Assembly (NCBI GenBank): GCA_009781005.1
Contig: WQYX01000029.1
Location: 1 to 43,684, forward strand
Reading direction: 5' to 3'
Origin: Polyangiaceae bacterium
GTDB taxonomy: Bacteria; Myxococcota_A; Polyangia; Polyangiales; Polyangiaceae
Length of the DNA: 43,684 nt
Of the stretch, positions 18,982-25,709 are shown in pieces. Position numbers and translations under genes: made by a program. Positions within the stretch are counted from its first letter, which is position 1. Each line of letters opens with the position of its first letter. The notes beneath the pieces are model-generated. The model was not told where the DNA came from. It ran no database searches and saw nothing but the letters and a program-made list of their open reading frames with translations.

Positions 18982-19658
18982 CGATCGCCATGCAGGCGCC
19001 GGCTCGCCTGAAATTCAGTTACTGGTCGGATCCTCTCTGCATTTGGGCCCTCATTGGCCAGCCGAAGCTTGACCGTGTTCTTGGCGAGTTCGGCGACCGA
19101 GTGTGCGTAGATTATCGGATTGTCCCCGTCTTCGGCAGCATACCCTGGCGCTTCGCACGAGGGTCGTGGGCGAAGGAGGGAGTGGAAGGCCGAGTGATCG
19201 CAACACGACGAGTCGCCGAGCAAGGTGGGCGTTCCGATATCTCCGGAGAGTGTTGGCGGTGCGCGGCTCCCGCCACTTCATGGGCTCCGGCCGCGGCTGT
19301 CAAGGCCGTCTTCGCACTCGGGGATGGCCTTGGTGATCGCGCTGGGCCCGCCTATCAGCGTGCGCTTCGTGAGCGATTCTTCGTCCGTGAGCAGAACATC
19401 GGGCTTCGAAAGATTCAGCTCGAAGTCGTCGAGGAAATGAAGCTGCCGCGCGCACCCGTGGAGGCGCGTTTGGACGACGGGAGTGCCCTCTCTCTGGTCT
19501 GCGAAGATCATGCGGAGAAGGAAAGAATCCATATCAAGGGTTCGCCATCATTTGTCTTCGATGAGGGGCGAGTGATGCTCTACGGAAATTTCGATGAAGG
19601 GATCCTCTACAAGACCGTCGAGGAGCTAGCCCGAATCATTCATGACGACTCCGCTTAG
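18978..19658 (+). CDS. DsbA-family thioredoxin-fold protein (FrnE/HCCA-isomerase-like)
   Basis: A 226-aa protein of the DsbA/FrnE fold. The N-terminal strand and active-site region is FSYWSDPLCIWA, so only the first Cys of the usual CxxC is kept. The helical insertion follows, then the cis-Pro loop GSPSFVF. Without the second Cys it may be a reductase, a glutathione-type transferase or a binding protein rather than a classical oxidase. No signal peptide is seen, so it is probably cytoplasmic. Start may be GTG 18978, overlapping the previous stop, or ATG 18990. The final nine residues and the TAG stop come from a repeat terminus (from 19626), so the native C-terminus may have been replaced. 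Confidence 0.85.
   Translation: MTIAMQAPARLKFSYWSDPLCIWALIGQPKLDRVLGEFGDRVCVDYRIVPVFGSIPWRFARGSWAKEGVEGRVIATRRVAEQGGRSDISGECWRCAAPATSWAPAAAVKAVFALGDGLGDRAGPAYQRALRERFFVREQNIGLRKIQLEVVEEMKLPRAPVEARLDDGSALSLVCEDHAEKERIHIKGSPSFVFDEGRVMLYGNFDEGILYKTVEELARIIHDDSA
19626..19658. repeat. family A terminus inside the DsbA-like coding end
   Basis: CTAG followed by cccgaatcattcatgacg, one mismatch from the perfect 18-bp terminus of the family A element at 19812. The next bases, actccgcttag, also match that copy. The copy is then cut by the start of a family B element. It encodes the last nine residues (ARIIHDDSA) and the stop of the DsbA-like protein. Confidence 0.75.
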
Positions 19659-20026
19659 AGCGAGTTCGCCAGCCTGCTTGCGCGAATCGATACGCTTCGA
19701 TGGCGCCTTCGGCGCTGTCGGCCCGCCTGTGGCGGGACCTCAGGTGGGCGCTGCGGTGCCTGCGCACGTACGATAAGTACGCTTTCGCGGGCTCCTCGCG
19801 CTCCGCCCTAGCCCGGATCATTCATGACGACTCCGCTTAGAAGAGCCGATCCCTTTGCTGCGAAGGTCGTACGGCGCTTCTCGGACCTGCGGCGTACGTA
19901 CAGTACGCCTCGGTCCTGCGATGCGGCGTGCGCCCTTCTCGCTGCGGTCTCGGCCTTCTACCGCAATCGCGTCATGAATGATCCGGGCTAGCCTCGATTC
20001 GCTCGCGACGGCTGCCCTACACGCTC
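19658..20026. repeat. family B MITE-like element split by a family A copy
   Basis: The left end gagcgagttcgccagcctgc and the right end (19992-20026, ending ctacacgctc) match the two ends of the family B copies at 932-1074 and 25448-25590. The middle differs, with hairpin modules around 19700-19745. A family A element interrupts it at 19808-19991, at the position where other B copies read ccctagcctcg. This 700-bp gap between genes (19659-20337) is almost entirely repeat-derived. Confidence 0.7.
19812..19987. mobile_element. intact MITE-like element, family A (176 bp)
   Basis: The ends are a perfect 18-bp inverted repeat, cccggatcattcatgacg, flanked on each side by CTAG (19808-19811 and 19988-19991), a probable 4-bp target duplication. 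The interior carries a short palindrome, ggcgtac-gtaca-gtacgcc. No protein is encoded, so movement would need a transposase supplied elsewhere. Related copies are at 21554-21753 (inverted), 22349-22508 (left end missing) and 43568 to the window end. Confidence 0.8.
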
Positions 20027-20052
20027 GAGAGTTGCGGTACGCACGCTCTTAG

Positions 20053-20083
20053 CACTCCTGCCGGAAGTATTCCGGCAGTAGCG
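20053..20083. repeat. 31-bp palindromic repeat, family C
   Basis: ctgccggaa-gta-ttccggcag (20058-20078) forms a 9-bp stem with a 3-base loop. It is flanked by TTAG on both sides (20049-20052 and 20084-20087). The same hairpin opens the longer family C element at 23591-23771, which is flanked by TTAA. Confidence 0.7.
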
Positions 20084-20086
20084 TTA

Positions 20087-20114
20087 GAGCGTATTCGACA
20101 GCCTGCTGCGCGAG
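20087..20114. repeat. family B left-end fragment
   Basis: gagcgtattcgacagcctgc and the bases after it match the left end of the family B copy at 25448. Similarity fades after about 28 bases and no right end follows, so it is a remnant. From here to 20195 I see only short similarity to 21868-21900 and no gene. Confidence 0.5.
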
Positions 20115-20288
20115 CCGACGCCGAAGAAGGCCCGGCTTCCTGCGCGCCGCCAGGGGAGCACGTGACTGGAGATCACGGGTGAGCATGTCTCCCTAAGAGA
20201 GTATAAATACCTGAATCTGCGTATTTGTACGCTTCATTGGAGTACAATCGCACGCAAACTTGCGGTCGGGCGGCGTGGAGAATAAAGA

Positions 20289-20331
20289 CGCCACGCATTT
20301 GTACTCCATAAGAGAGTACAAATGCGTGGCG
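20289..20331 (-). terminator. 18-bp perfect hairpin downstream of the GFA-family gene
   Basis: cgccacgcatttgtactc (20289-20306) and its exact complement (20314-20331) enclose a 7-base loop. The hairpin starts 7 bases past the stop of the GFA-family gene on the minus strand and is followed by TCTTTATT there, a weak run of T. It could end transcription. It also holds two copies of an iterated motif (agagtacaaatgcg) found several times nearby, so termination may not be its only role. Confidence 0.55.
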
Positions 20332-20337
20332 AACCCG

Positions 20338-20691
20338 TTAAAGACTCTTGCCGTCGACCTGTTTCACCGCGAGTGAGCTTGGGTCGAGGCCGTCAACGCA
20401 CCGAACATTGATGGCTACTGTTTCGGTACCGCCCGGGCCTTTGCCATGCGCAAAGGACCTGATGCCACACGTTGAACAGAAGACGTGATGGATCTGCTTC
20501 TTGTTGAATTGATAGTCCGTGAGGGCGTTCTCACCTGACAGGAGAGTAAACGACTCTCGGGGGACGAATATCAAAAGCCACCCCATTCTGCTGCACATAG
20601 AGCAGTTGCACGCCATGACGCCTTTGGACAGATCGGCTTTGACCTCGTAGCGGACCTTCCCGCAGTGACATCCCCCAGTAAACGTTTGCAT
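20338..20691 (-). CDS. GFA-family (glutathione-dependent formaldehyde-activating enzyme-like) zinc protein
   Basis: A 117-aa protein of the GFA/CENP-V fold. Zinc ligands are visible in the usual order: GGCHCGKVRYE near the start, ACNCSMCSRMG near residue 30, and FCSTCGIRSF near residue 73. These small proteins bind structural and catalytic zinc. Some promote formation of S-hydroxymethylglutathione, but most members have no proven function. The start at 20691 is set by AAGGAGG about nine bases upstream; a longer open frame exists but begins before this site. It is a single gene in a repeat-rich stretch, so horizontal arrival is possible. Confidence 0.92.
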   Translation of the reverse strand: MQTFTGGCHCGKVRYEVKADLSKGVMACNCSMCSRMGWLLIFVPRESFTLLSGENALTDYQFNKKQIHHVFCSTCGIRSFAHGKGPGGTETVAINVRCVDGLDPSSLAVKQVDGKSL

Positions 20692-20718
20692 GCGACAATC
20701 CTCCTTTTTGGTTCGCTC

Positions 20719-20740
20719 CGCGTCAACTTGAAAGCGGTCC
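20719..20740. repeat. single terminus of repeat family E
   Basis: Carries the same 20 bases, cgcgtcaacttgaaagcggt, as 6872-6891. It lies in the promoter region of the GFA-family gene, so it may affect its expression. No matching second end is obvious close by. Confidence 0.55.
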
Positions 20741-20743
20741 ATG

Positions 20744-20763
20744 TAGTTTCCAGATGGAAACTA
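20744..20763. promoter_or_regulatory. inverted repeat upstream of the GFA-family gene
   Basis: tagtttcc-agat-ggaaacta is a perfect 8-bp inverted repeat with a 4-base spacer, centred about 60 bases upstream of the ATG. It could be a dimeric repressor site. No regulator gene is adjacent. Confidence 0.4.
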
Positions 20764-20891
20764 TGTAGCGGCTCGCCTGGTGCCGTAAGAGCATGGCAGC
20801 TTCTGCGGGGCCTCAACGGACGGAGGGGGCGCTTACCTTAAGCTCGCGCACCCCCCGCATCCGATGACACCGGTTGTCCGCCAATCGAGTA

Positions 20892-21335
20892 TTACCCCTC
20901 GTAGGCAGCCGCGATTCCGTTGAGAATCTCCTGAGCACGGTCCAACGTGATGGTCCGAGCAGCCCTTCGGAACTCCGCCTCCGCTGCCGTACGGGTGGGC
21001 GCAGGGCGCACAGCAGGTGCAGGGCGCACGACTGCTGCAGCAGGGACTGCTGCAGCGGGAGGACGTGCAACGGATTCCTGGACAGCCTTGGCCGCTGGGG
21101 CAGCCTTCTTGACCTTGGTTTTGCTGCGAACGGAGGACACGTAGCTCGCTGAAATGGCGAGTCCGGCTTCTTTGGCCTTGGCTTCAATCTGCACGGGCCG
21201 GAGGTTTGGAAACTTCCGAATGAAGTCGGTCTTGCTGCCTTCGAACTCGCTTTTTTGCGCGCCGAGTACCGGCTTGCTGGCTGCTTTGTTTTTCGACTTT
21301 GCCGCTGTTCCACTCATTGTGACTTCTTCGTCCAT
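20892..21335 (-). CDS. small Ala/Pro-rich putative DNA-binding protein
   Basis: A 147-aa protein. A basic N-terminus leads to a compact region, FIRKFPNLRPVQIEAKAKEA followed by GLAISASYVSSVRSK, which looks like a helix-turn-helix fold. It resembles a recurrent family of small myxobacterial proteins with the form DFIR...V...A...G...YVYNIRS. An Ala/Pro/Val-rich linker (about 75-115) follows, then a C-terminal helix, RAQEILNGIAAAYE. A nucleoid or regulatory role is plausible but not shown. The start at 21335 has AAGGAG eight bases upstream; Met23 in the longer frame (21317) is an alternative. Confidence 0.75.
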   Translation of the reverse strand: MDEEVTMSGTAAKSKNKAASKPVLGAQKSEFEGSKTDFIRKFPNLRPVQIEAKAKEAGLAISASYVSSVRSKTKVKKAAPAAKAVQESVARPPAAAVPAAAVVRPAPAVRPAPTRTAAEAEFRRAARTITLDRAQEILNGIAAAYEG

Positions 21336-21553
21336 GGATGCACTCCTTGGGCACTGAGGATAGGCCCACGGGGGGCATAGCACATGATGGTTCCTTTTGG
21401 GTGGAGAGATATGGCCTTGAATGAAACTTAAACGATCCCATCGGGTGCGTTCCGGCCTTCCGCCTCTTTCACGGAGCCTTCGCAGGCCTTTTTCCGCACT
21501 TTTTCATTGCGACCTTCATGCATTGGATCCCTCGTCGTGCGCCGTCGTCCTAG

Positions 21554-21753
21554 CCCGGAACATCATGACGCGATTGCGGTAGAAGGCCGAGGCTTCCGCG
21601 GCGCCTTCGGCGGGACCTCAGGGCGAAAAGGGCGCACGCCGTATCGCAGGACCGAGGCATCCTGTAGTCCGCCGCAGGTCCGACAAAAGCCGTACGCCCT
21701 TTGCAGCAAAGGGATCGGCTCTTCCACGCGGAGTCGTCATGAATGATCCGGGC
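21554..21753. mobile_element. MITE-like element, family A, inverted copy
   Basis: Starts cccggaacatcatgacg after a CTAG (21550-21553) and ends cgtcatgaatgatccggg. Relative to the copy at 19812 it lies in the opposite orientation. It contains about 24 extra bases with a hairpin (gcgccttcggcgggacctc). The right flank is gcga, not CTAG, so one end has changed since insertion. The wider region 21336-22579 has no convincing gene. Confidence 0.7.
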
Positions 21754-21969
21754 GAGGGATGCCTTCCGTGCGAGCGACGGGACGTTAAGTGGACCCCTCC
21801 GCGCTGCTCGCTGCGCTCGCCGCGCGTGCTCCCCTTGGCCTCGTGCTCGTCAGGCGGCAAGGCCGCCTTCCTGCGCGCGGGCAGGGGAGCCGTGACTGGC
21901 TGCATCGCCGCAGGATGATGTACTCTTATCGAGAGTACAACTGCGTGTGCGCCGCACTCGACCAGAAAG

Positions 21970-22125
21970 CAGCCTTTCCCGCCCGCGCCTTCAAGAGGGA
22001 AGGCCAGCATGGCGAAGCCATGCTGGATGGACCCACGACTGACGGCAGTCGCTGGCGCCTTCGGCGCTGTCGGCCCGGCATTCAACGATACCTTCGGCAC
22101 GGGCCGGCCTGCCTTCGGCAGGGTC
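21970..22125. repeat. hairpin array
   Basis: At least four perfect stem-loops in about 150 bases: ccagcatggc-gaa-gccatgctgg (22004-22026), gcgcc-ttc-ggcgc (22055-22067), cggcccg paired with cgggccg (22071-22077 and 22100-22106), and cctgcc-ttc-ggcagg (22108-22122). A smaller gactg/cagtc stem lies between the first two. Parts recur at 19700-19745 and 21597-21620. Nearby 21920-21938 is another inverted repeat, gtactct-tatcg-agagtac. Confidence 0.6.
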
Positions 22126-22147
22126 TCAGGCGGCGGGAGGTCGGTGC

Positions 22148-22187
22148 GGACCCCAACGAGGAGATCGTGTCGACCTGAAAGCAGTCC
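22148..22187. repeat. right half of a family E element
   Basis: Bases here (ccccaacgaggagatcgtg and the following cgacctgaaagcagtc) align with the right half of the element at 1-125, with several substitutions. The left half is missing. Confidence 0.5.
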
Positions 22188-22250
22188 TGTTGCGGAGCGC
22201 TCGCCAGGGGAGGACGGCCCGCACGCAATCCGGAGAAGGGCGTACGGCCT

Positions 22251-22287
22251 AATTCCGGGTCGAGGCGGTGAGAGCGTGTTTTTTCGG
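22251..22287. repeat. dispersed repeat F, copy 1
   Basis: The stretch aattccgggtcgaggcggtg with a following gtgttttttcgg recurs with few changes at 23940-23974. The two copies are about 1.7 kb apart on the same strand. Function unknown; no gene is present here. Confidence 0.5.
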
Positions 22288-22348
22288 ACCTCTCGTTGAC
22301 GTTGACGTGGTCCTTCGACGGCGACGTGAACGAAAGAAGTCTATTCGT

Positions 22349-22508
22349 CTCAGACGAGCCGATCCCTTTGCTGCAAAGGACGTACGGCTTTTGTCGGACC
22401 TGCGGCGTACATACAGTACGCCTCGGTGCCTTTCGCATTCGCATGCGGCGTGCACCCTTCTCGCTGCGGTCTCGGTCGTCTGCAGAAATCGCGTCATGAA
22501 TGATCGGG
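22349..22508. repeat. MITE-like element, family A, left end missing
   Basis: Matches the interior and right end of family A from cagacgagccgatcccttt onward. It ends cgtcatgaatgatcggg followed by CTAG (22509-22512). The left inverted repeat is absent, so it is probably a dead copy. Confidence 0.7.
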
Positions 22509-22579
22509 CTAGCCGCCGTTGCAAGGTGGGTCTCACCACTACGAAAACGTGGCCCACCCCTCCTTCCCGATGATCTTTG

Positions 22580-22651
<72 letters not shown>

Positions 22652-22663
22652 GAGAGGAATGCC

Positions 22664-22692
22664 GGACTACCTTCCCTCGGGTTGGCTGTCAA
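22664..22692 (-). promoter_or_regulatory. candidate promoter of the tRNA-Val gene
   Basis: On the minus strand TTGACA (22687-22692) is followed after exactly 17 bases by TAGTCC (22664-22669), a perfect -35 and a weak -10. The tRNA 5' end is 12 bases further on. The remaining gap to the TlpA-like gene (22693-22983) shows nothing else recognisable. Confidence 0.55.
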
Positions 22693-22983
22693 GCTTTGTT
22701 GAGGTGCCCTAACCACGCTTCCCGTGCGAACGCTTTTCTTTCGAGTCGGTCGCGGCCTGTCGATGGCGCGGAGACGCGAGGTTCGCTCGCGTTGAACGTG
22801 CGTGGAGGCAACGATGGGCGAACGCGCCCGGCTTGTATCTGCGCACGAGGCCCCCGACCGAACTGCACATGCGAGTCGCCGACGATCGCTTCGAGCATGC
22901 CGGATTTGTGTGTAATATACAATTTTACGGCGCAAAAATGGCACATGGATTCGACTTCACCGACGGCGGCTCGTGTTCTGCAT

Positions 22984-23541
22984 TCATTGAGGTGCGGTAG
23001 ATCCGTCGAGCACTTTTGCGACGTCCTTGGCAAGGTATTCCTCGTCGCCGGGGTTGTACCCTTCACGGATGGCTACCATCCTGCCCTGCTTGTCGATGAG
23101 AACGCTCAAGGGGGCAGATTTTTGGGGATTGTAGATTGCCGTAATACGGGAATCTTCGTCCGTCAGAACGGGGAAATTGAGCTGATTTCGTGCGGCGAAG
23201 GCCGGAACACGAGCCACGGTTTCAGGCCCATCCATCGCGATGGCAAGGATCACGAATCCTTTTGCTTTGTTCGCGTCATAGAGCCTTCGCAGGTGCGGAA
23301 ACTCGGCCACGCACGGCTCACACCACGTTGCACAAAAGCTCAGAAGGATGGCCTGCTTGCCAAGGTAGTTCGAAAGTTTGACGGTTTTGCCATCGAGATC
23401 TCGAGCCGTAAAATCCGACGCGGCACCAAGACCGGTGCTCGTGGTTCCACCCGTGGCCGCCCCGGCCTCCGTGCCTTGCTGCGCACAACCCACTGCGAGA
23501 AGCGCCGCGCTCAATACCCCCGCGCTCATCAGCAAACGCAT
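22984..23541 (-). CDS. TlpA/ResA-like thiol-disulfide oxidoreductase lipoprotein
   Basis: A 185-aa exported protein. The signal peptide ends in a lipobox, LLAVGC, so it is probably a lipoprotein. A thioredoxin-fold AhpC/TSA-Redoxin domain follows. Its active site is WCEPC, preceded by ILLSFCATW, and the cis-Pro region is SAPLSVLID. Such proteins reduce or exchange disulfides in the envelope, often for cytochrome c maturation or protection. The ATG at 23541 has AAAGGA about ten bases upstream and is preferred to a GTG seven codons earlier. It is a lone gene with no cytochrome maturation partner nearby. Confidence 0.92.
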   Translation of the reverse strand: MRLLMSAGVLSAALLAVGCAQQGTEAGAATGGTTSTGLGAASDFTARDLDGKTVKLSNYLGKQAILLSFCATWCEPCVAEFPHLRRLYDANKAKGFVILAIAMDGPETVARVPAFAARNQLNFPVLTDEDSRITAIYNPQKSAPLSVLIDKQGRMVAIREGYNPGDEEYLAKDVAKVLDGSTAPQ

Positions 23542-23590
23542 TTGCCGTATCCTTTCCGGCACGCGGCGAAATTGGCTAGCCCGGCCTTAA

Positions 23591-23771
23591 CGCTCCTGCC
23601 GGAAGTATTCCGGCAGGAGTGCAAGCAAAGCCGCGGGAGCGGCTTTTCGGAGGGGTGAATTGCCCGCGAAAGCGGGCAAGAGAGGGCGCCGCGCCCCCTT
23701 GAGACAAGGGAACACGACGGGTTTCCGCGAAGCGCAAACGCGTAGCCCGGAACGAAGTTCCGGCAGTCGTG
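23591..23771 (+). repeat. family C element: seven-hairpin structured repeat
   Basis: 181 bp between TTAA flanks (23587-23590 and 23772-23775), with terminal inverted repeats (cgctcctgccgg versus the complement of ccggcagtcgtg). It holds consecutive stems at 23593-23619 (12 bp), 23627-23646 (loop ggga), 23660-23679 (loop gaaa), 23684-23696, 23696-23710, 23721-23739 (one mismatch) and 23747-23763 (loop gaa). The GGGA and GAAA loops fit the GNRA pattern on the plus strand only, which suggests selection on an RNA. Confidence 0.7.
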
Positions 23772-23939
23772 TTAAGTGAGCTCGAGAGAAGGGGAATGGA
23801 AGGTTGCGACATGATGTCGGGGGAGGGCCCATGTTTATGACGAAATCGGCATTCCCCCGTCAATTGCTTTCGGTCGTCCGTCCGGCTTTTTCCCGAACCC
23901 GCTCCCCCTGCTTGTCGGACGCCTCGGGCAGGGGTCGTG

Positions 23940-23974
23940 AATTCCGGACCGAGGCGGCGAGAGGGCGTTTTTCG
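23940..23974. repeat. dispersed repeat F, copy 2
   Basis: Second copy of the repeat at 22251-22287 (aattccggaccgaggcggcg). A GC-rich hairpin (cccctgc/gcagggg, 23904-23934) lies just upstream. The gap 23772-24001 otherwise shows nothing recognisable. Confidence 0.5.
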
Positions 23975-24001
23975 TATCTAGGGACAAGCCCTAAAACGCG
24001 T

Positions 24002-25084
24002 TTATTTCGTGCGTTTCGTAGCGACGAGCGTCGTCCACATGGCGCGATCGTCGGCCATGGCGAGCAGCGTCCACATCGCTGCTGCGGTGATGGCGAGCGC
24101 TTGCAGCGGAACATCGAAGCTCCCTTGTGACAGGAGCGCGAGTGCGAACGAAACCGTGATGGCTGGCGGAAACCGGCGCTGAGCGAGCGCAACCACCGCC
24201 AAGAGGAGCGACGCAGGAATCAGGAAGGCTGCCACGGAAGACAGGCTGCGCGACACCGAGGTCGTTGCAACCTGCAAGAGTGAAGCGCGAAGGATCGCGA
24301 TGGTCGACGACGGATCCTCGATGTTGCGCGCGGCGACGTACGTGATGACGAAGCCGAGGACGACCGCGCCGTTCGCGAAGATGCGACTCGTACGCGATCG
24401 CATCGCGAGCCAGACGGCGACGAGCAGCGTTGCGACGCATTGAACGATGACGGATATCGTGCCGAGAATGCGGCCGACGTTGAAGAGAGTGAGGCTCGCG
24501 TGTTCCCCTGCGAGGGCGACCAAGCCCCATGCGTTGGGTCGCAAGATCCCGGAGAGAGACAAGAGAACGAGCACGGCGCCGAGCGCACGCGTGTGCGGGA
24601 TGCGCGCCGCCGTGATTCCTGCAACGAACGCGATCATGCTCGCGACGATCGAGAGGGTGATCGCCGCGAACGGGTGAAGTTTCTGCACGACCGCAGGGGA
24701 GACGAGCGCGATGACGAGCCCGCAGACAGCGACAACGATCCCGCGCACGAGGACGCTGATGCGCGTGCTTCGTGTGAGCTCGAATGCGCCGGCACTCGCG
24801 AGTGTGACGAGCATCGCCGCGAACGTGTAGCCGAGCGCCGAGGTCAGTATCTCGGTTGTCTCCACCGTGCCTTGCGCGGCGATCCCGCGCATGCCGGGCG
24901 CGATGAGCACGCCGCCGACCTTTGCGAGAATGCCAACCGCGCCGGCGAGCAAGAGTGTCCCCGATGCCCACGCGGTGCCTGGACTTCGCGGGCTCGTGGG
25001 CGGGCCGCCCGGTCCGGCGTTGTTCGATGCCACTCGTCTGAGCACACGCTCTATCTCTGTTGAGGCTTCTTCGGGCGCGCTCAT
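24002..25084 (-). CDS. polytopic integral membrane protein, unknown function
   Basis: About 360 aa. A short soluble N-terminus (acidic, then Pro/Gly-rich) is followed by roughly ten hydrophobic segments from residue 38 to the end, with basic loops. No transport or enzyme motif is recognised. The codon pattern is like that of the neighbouring chromosomal genes, unlike the repeats around it. Start at ATG 25084 is chosen because it begins a charged N-terminus; the frame stays open to 25135. There is no clear ribosome binding site. A longer 408-aa frame on the same strand is an antisense-like shadow. Confidence 0.75.
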   Translation of the reverse strand: MSAPEEASTEIERVLRRVASNNAGPGGPPTSPRSPGTAWASGTLLLAGAVGILAKVGGVLIAPGMRGIAAQGTVETTEILTSALGYTFAAMLVTLASAGAFELTRSTRISVLVRGIVVAVCGLVIALVSPAVVQKLHPFAAITLSIVASMIAFVAGITAARIPHTRALGAVLVLLSLSGILRPNAWGLVALAGEHASLTLFNVGRILGTISVIVQCVATLLVAVWLAMRSRTSRIFANGAVVLGFVITYVAARNIEDPSSTIAILRASLLQVATTSVSRSLSSVAAFLIPASLLLAVVALAQRRFPPAITVSFALALLSQGSFDVPLQALAITAAAMWTLLAMADDRAMWTTLVATKRTK

Positions 25085-25189
25085 TGTTTGGCTTTGATCG
25101 GTGGAGCCTACACCAATCGGTGACCCATCCGCCACGGCGTCGCTTAAGGTGCCCCGTCCGCGCCTGCGGCATCATCGGCCGTGCAGGAC

Positions 25190-25446
25190 TTGGCGCCGGT
25201 GGCTGCGGAGCGGTCAACCATCAGGATGGGGACCGCAGCAGCATAGATATCCGCAGCAGCCTCAACGACCCCCACCGAACAACAATCGGGGCATCGTCAT
25301 CGGAGCAGCAGTATCGGCGGTCTGATCGCGTTTTCGATTTTCACGGCACTCGCGTCGGAGAGCATCGTGGCGAGTGTAGTGATGATCCTTGCTGGGGTCG
25401 GTGCTGTTGATCGAGGCGTTCCTCGCGATTCGCAGCGGCGCGTCTT
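25190..25446 (+). pseudogene. possible remnant of a small membrane-protein gene
   Basis: One frame ends NNNRGIVIGAAVSAV and stops. A different frame continues at the same point with GGLIAFSIFTALASESIVAS and VVMILAGVGAV, which reads like a membrane helix. A one-frame shift near 25310 would join them after a Pro/Gln-rich stretch. The sequence then runs into the family B repeat at 25448. This is weak evidence, and chance cannot be excluded. Confidence 0.25.
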
Positions 25447-25447
25447 A

Positions 25448-25590
25448 GAGCGTGGAGGACAGCCTGCTGCGCGAAATCGATGCGTCGGTTGGGCGCTGCG
25501 CTCCGTGCTCAAAGGCTTTAAGCCTGTTCCGCCCGGTGCTCGCGCTCCGCCCTAGCCTCGATTCGCTCGCGACGGCTGCCCTACACGCTC
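25448..25590. repeat. MITE-like element, family B, copy 2
   Basis: 143 bp with ends gagcgtggaggacagcc and the complement of gagcgtgtagggcagcc. The interior is almost identical to the reverse complement of 932-1074, including gcgtcggttgggcgctgcgc. The left flank is TTA. The rest of the gap to 25709 holds a short run rich in gcatgtattatgcacgta palindromes and nothing else recognisable. Confidence 0.8.
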
Positions 25591-25709
25591 TTCGTCAGGG
25601 GGCTGATGACTAAGGGTTCGATGCTTGTGCATGTATTATGCACGTATACGTCATGCACGCACGGACGCACAAGCAGCGTGATTCGCCGTGTTCGTGCGCT
25701 GTGATCCCC

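Noticed and set aside
21618-22178. Open frames of 129 and 160 aa in the repeat zone
   Set aside because: They run through family A and hairpin repeats, lack ribosome sites, and change frame content with each repeat boundary.
22696-23658. A 320-aa plus-strand open frame across the TlpA-like gene
   Set aside because: It is antisense to a clear lipobox and WCEPC thioredoxin-fold gene, has no recognisable domain, and is rich in Arg and Cys in the manner of shadow frames in GC-rich DNA.
23991-25217. A 408-aa minus-strand frame overlapping the polytopic membrane protein
   Set aside because: It is extremely Arg/His-rich with no hydrophobic pattern, while the other frame gives about ten clean membrane helices.
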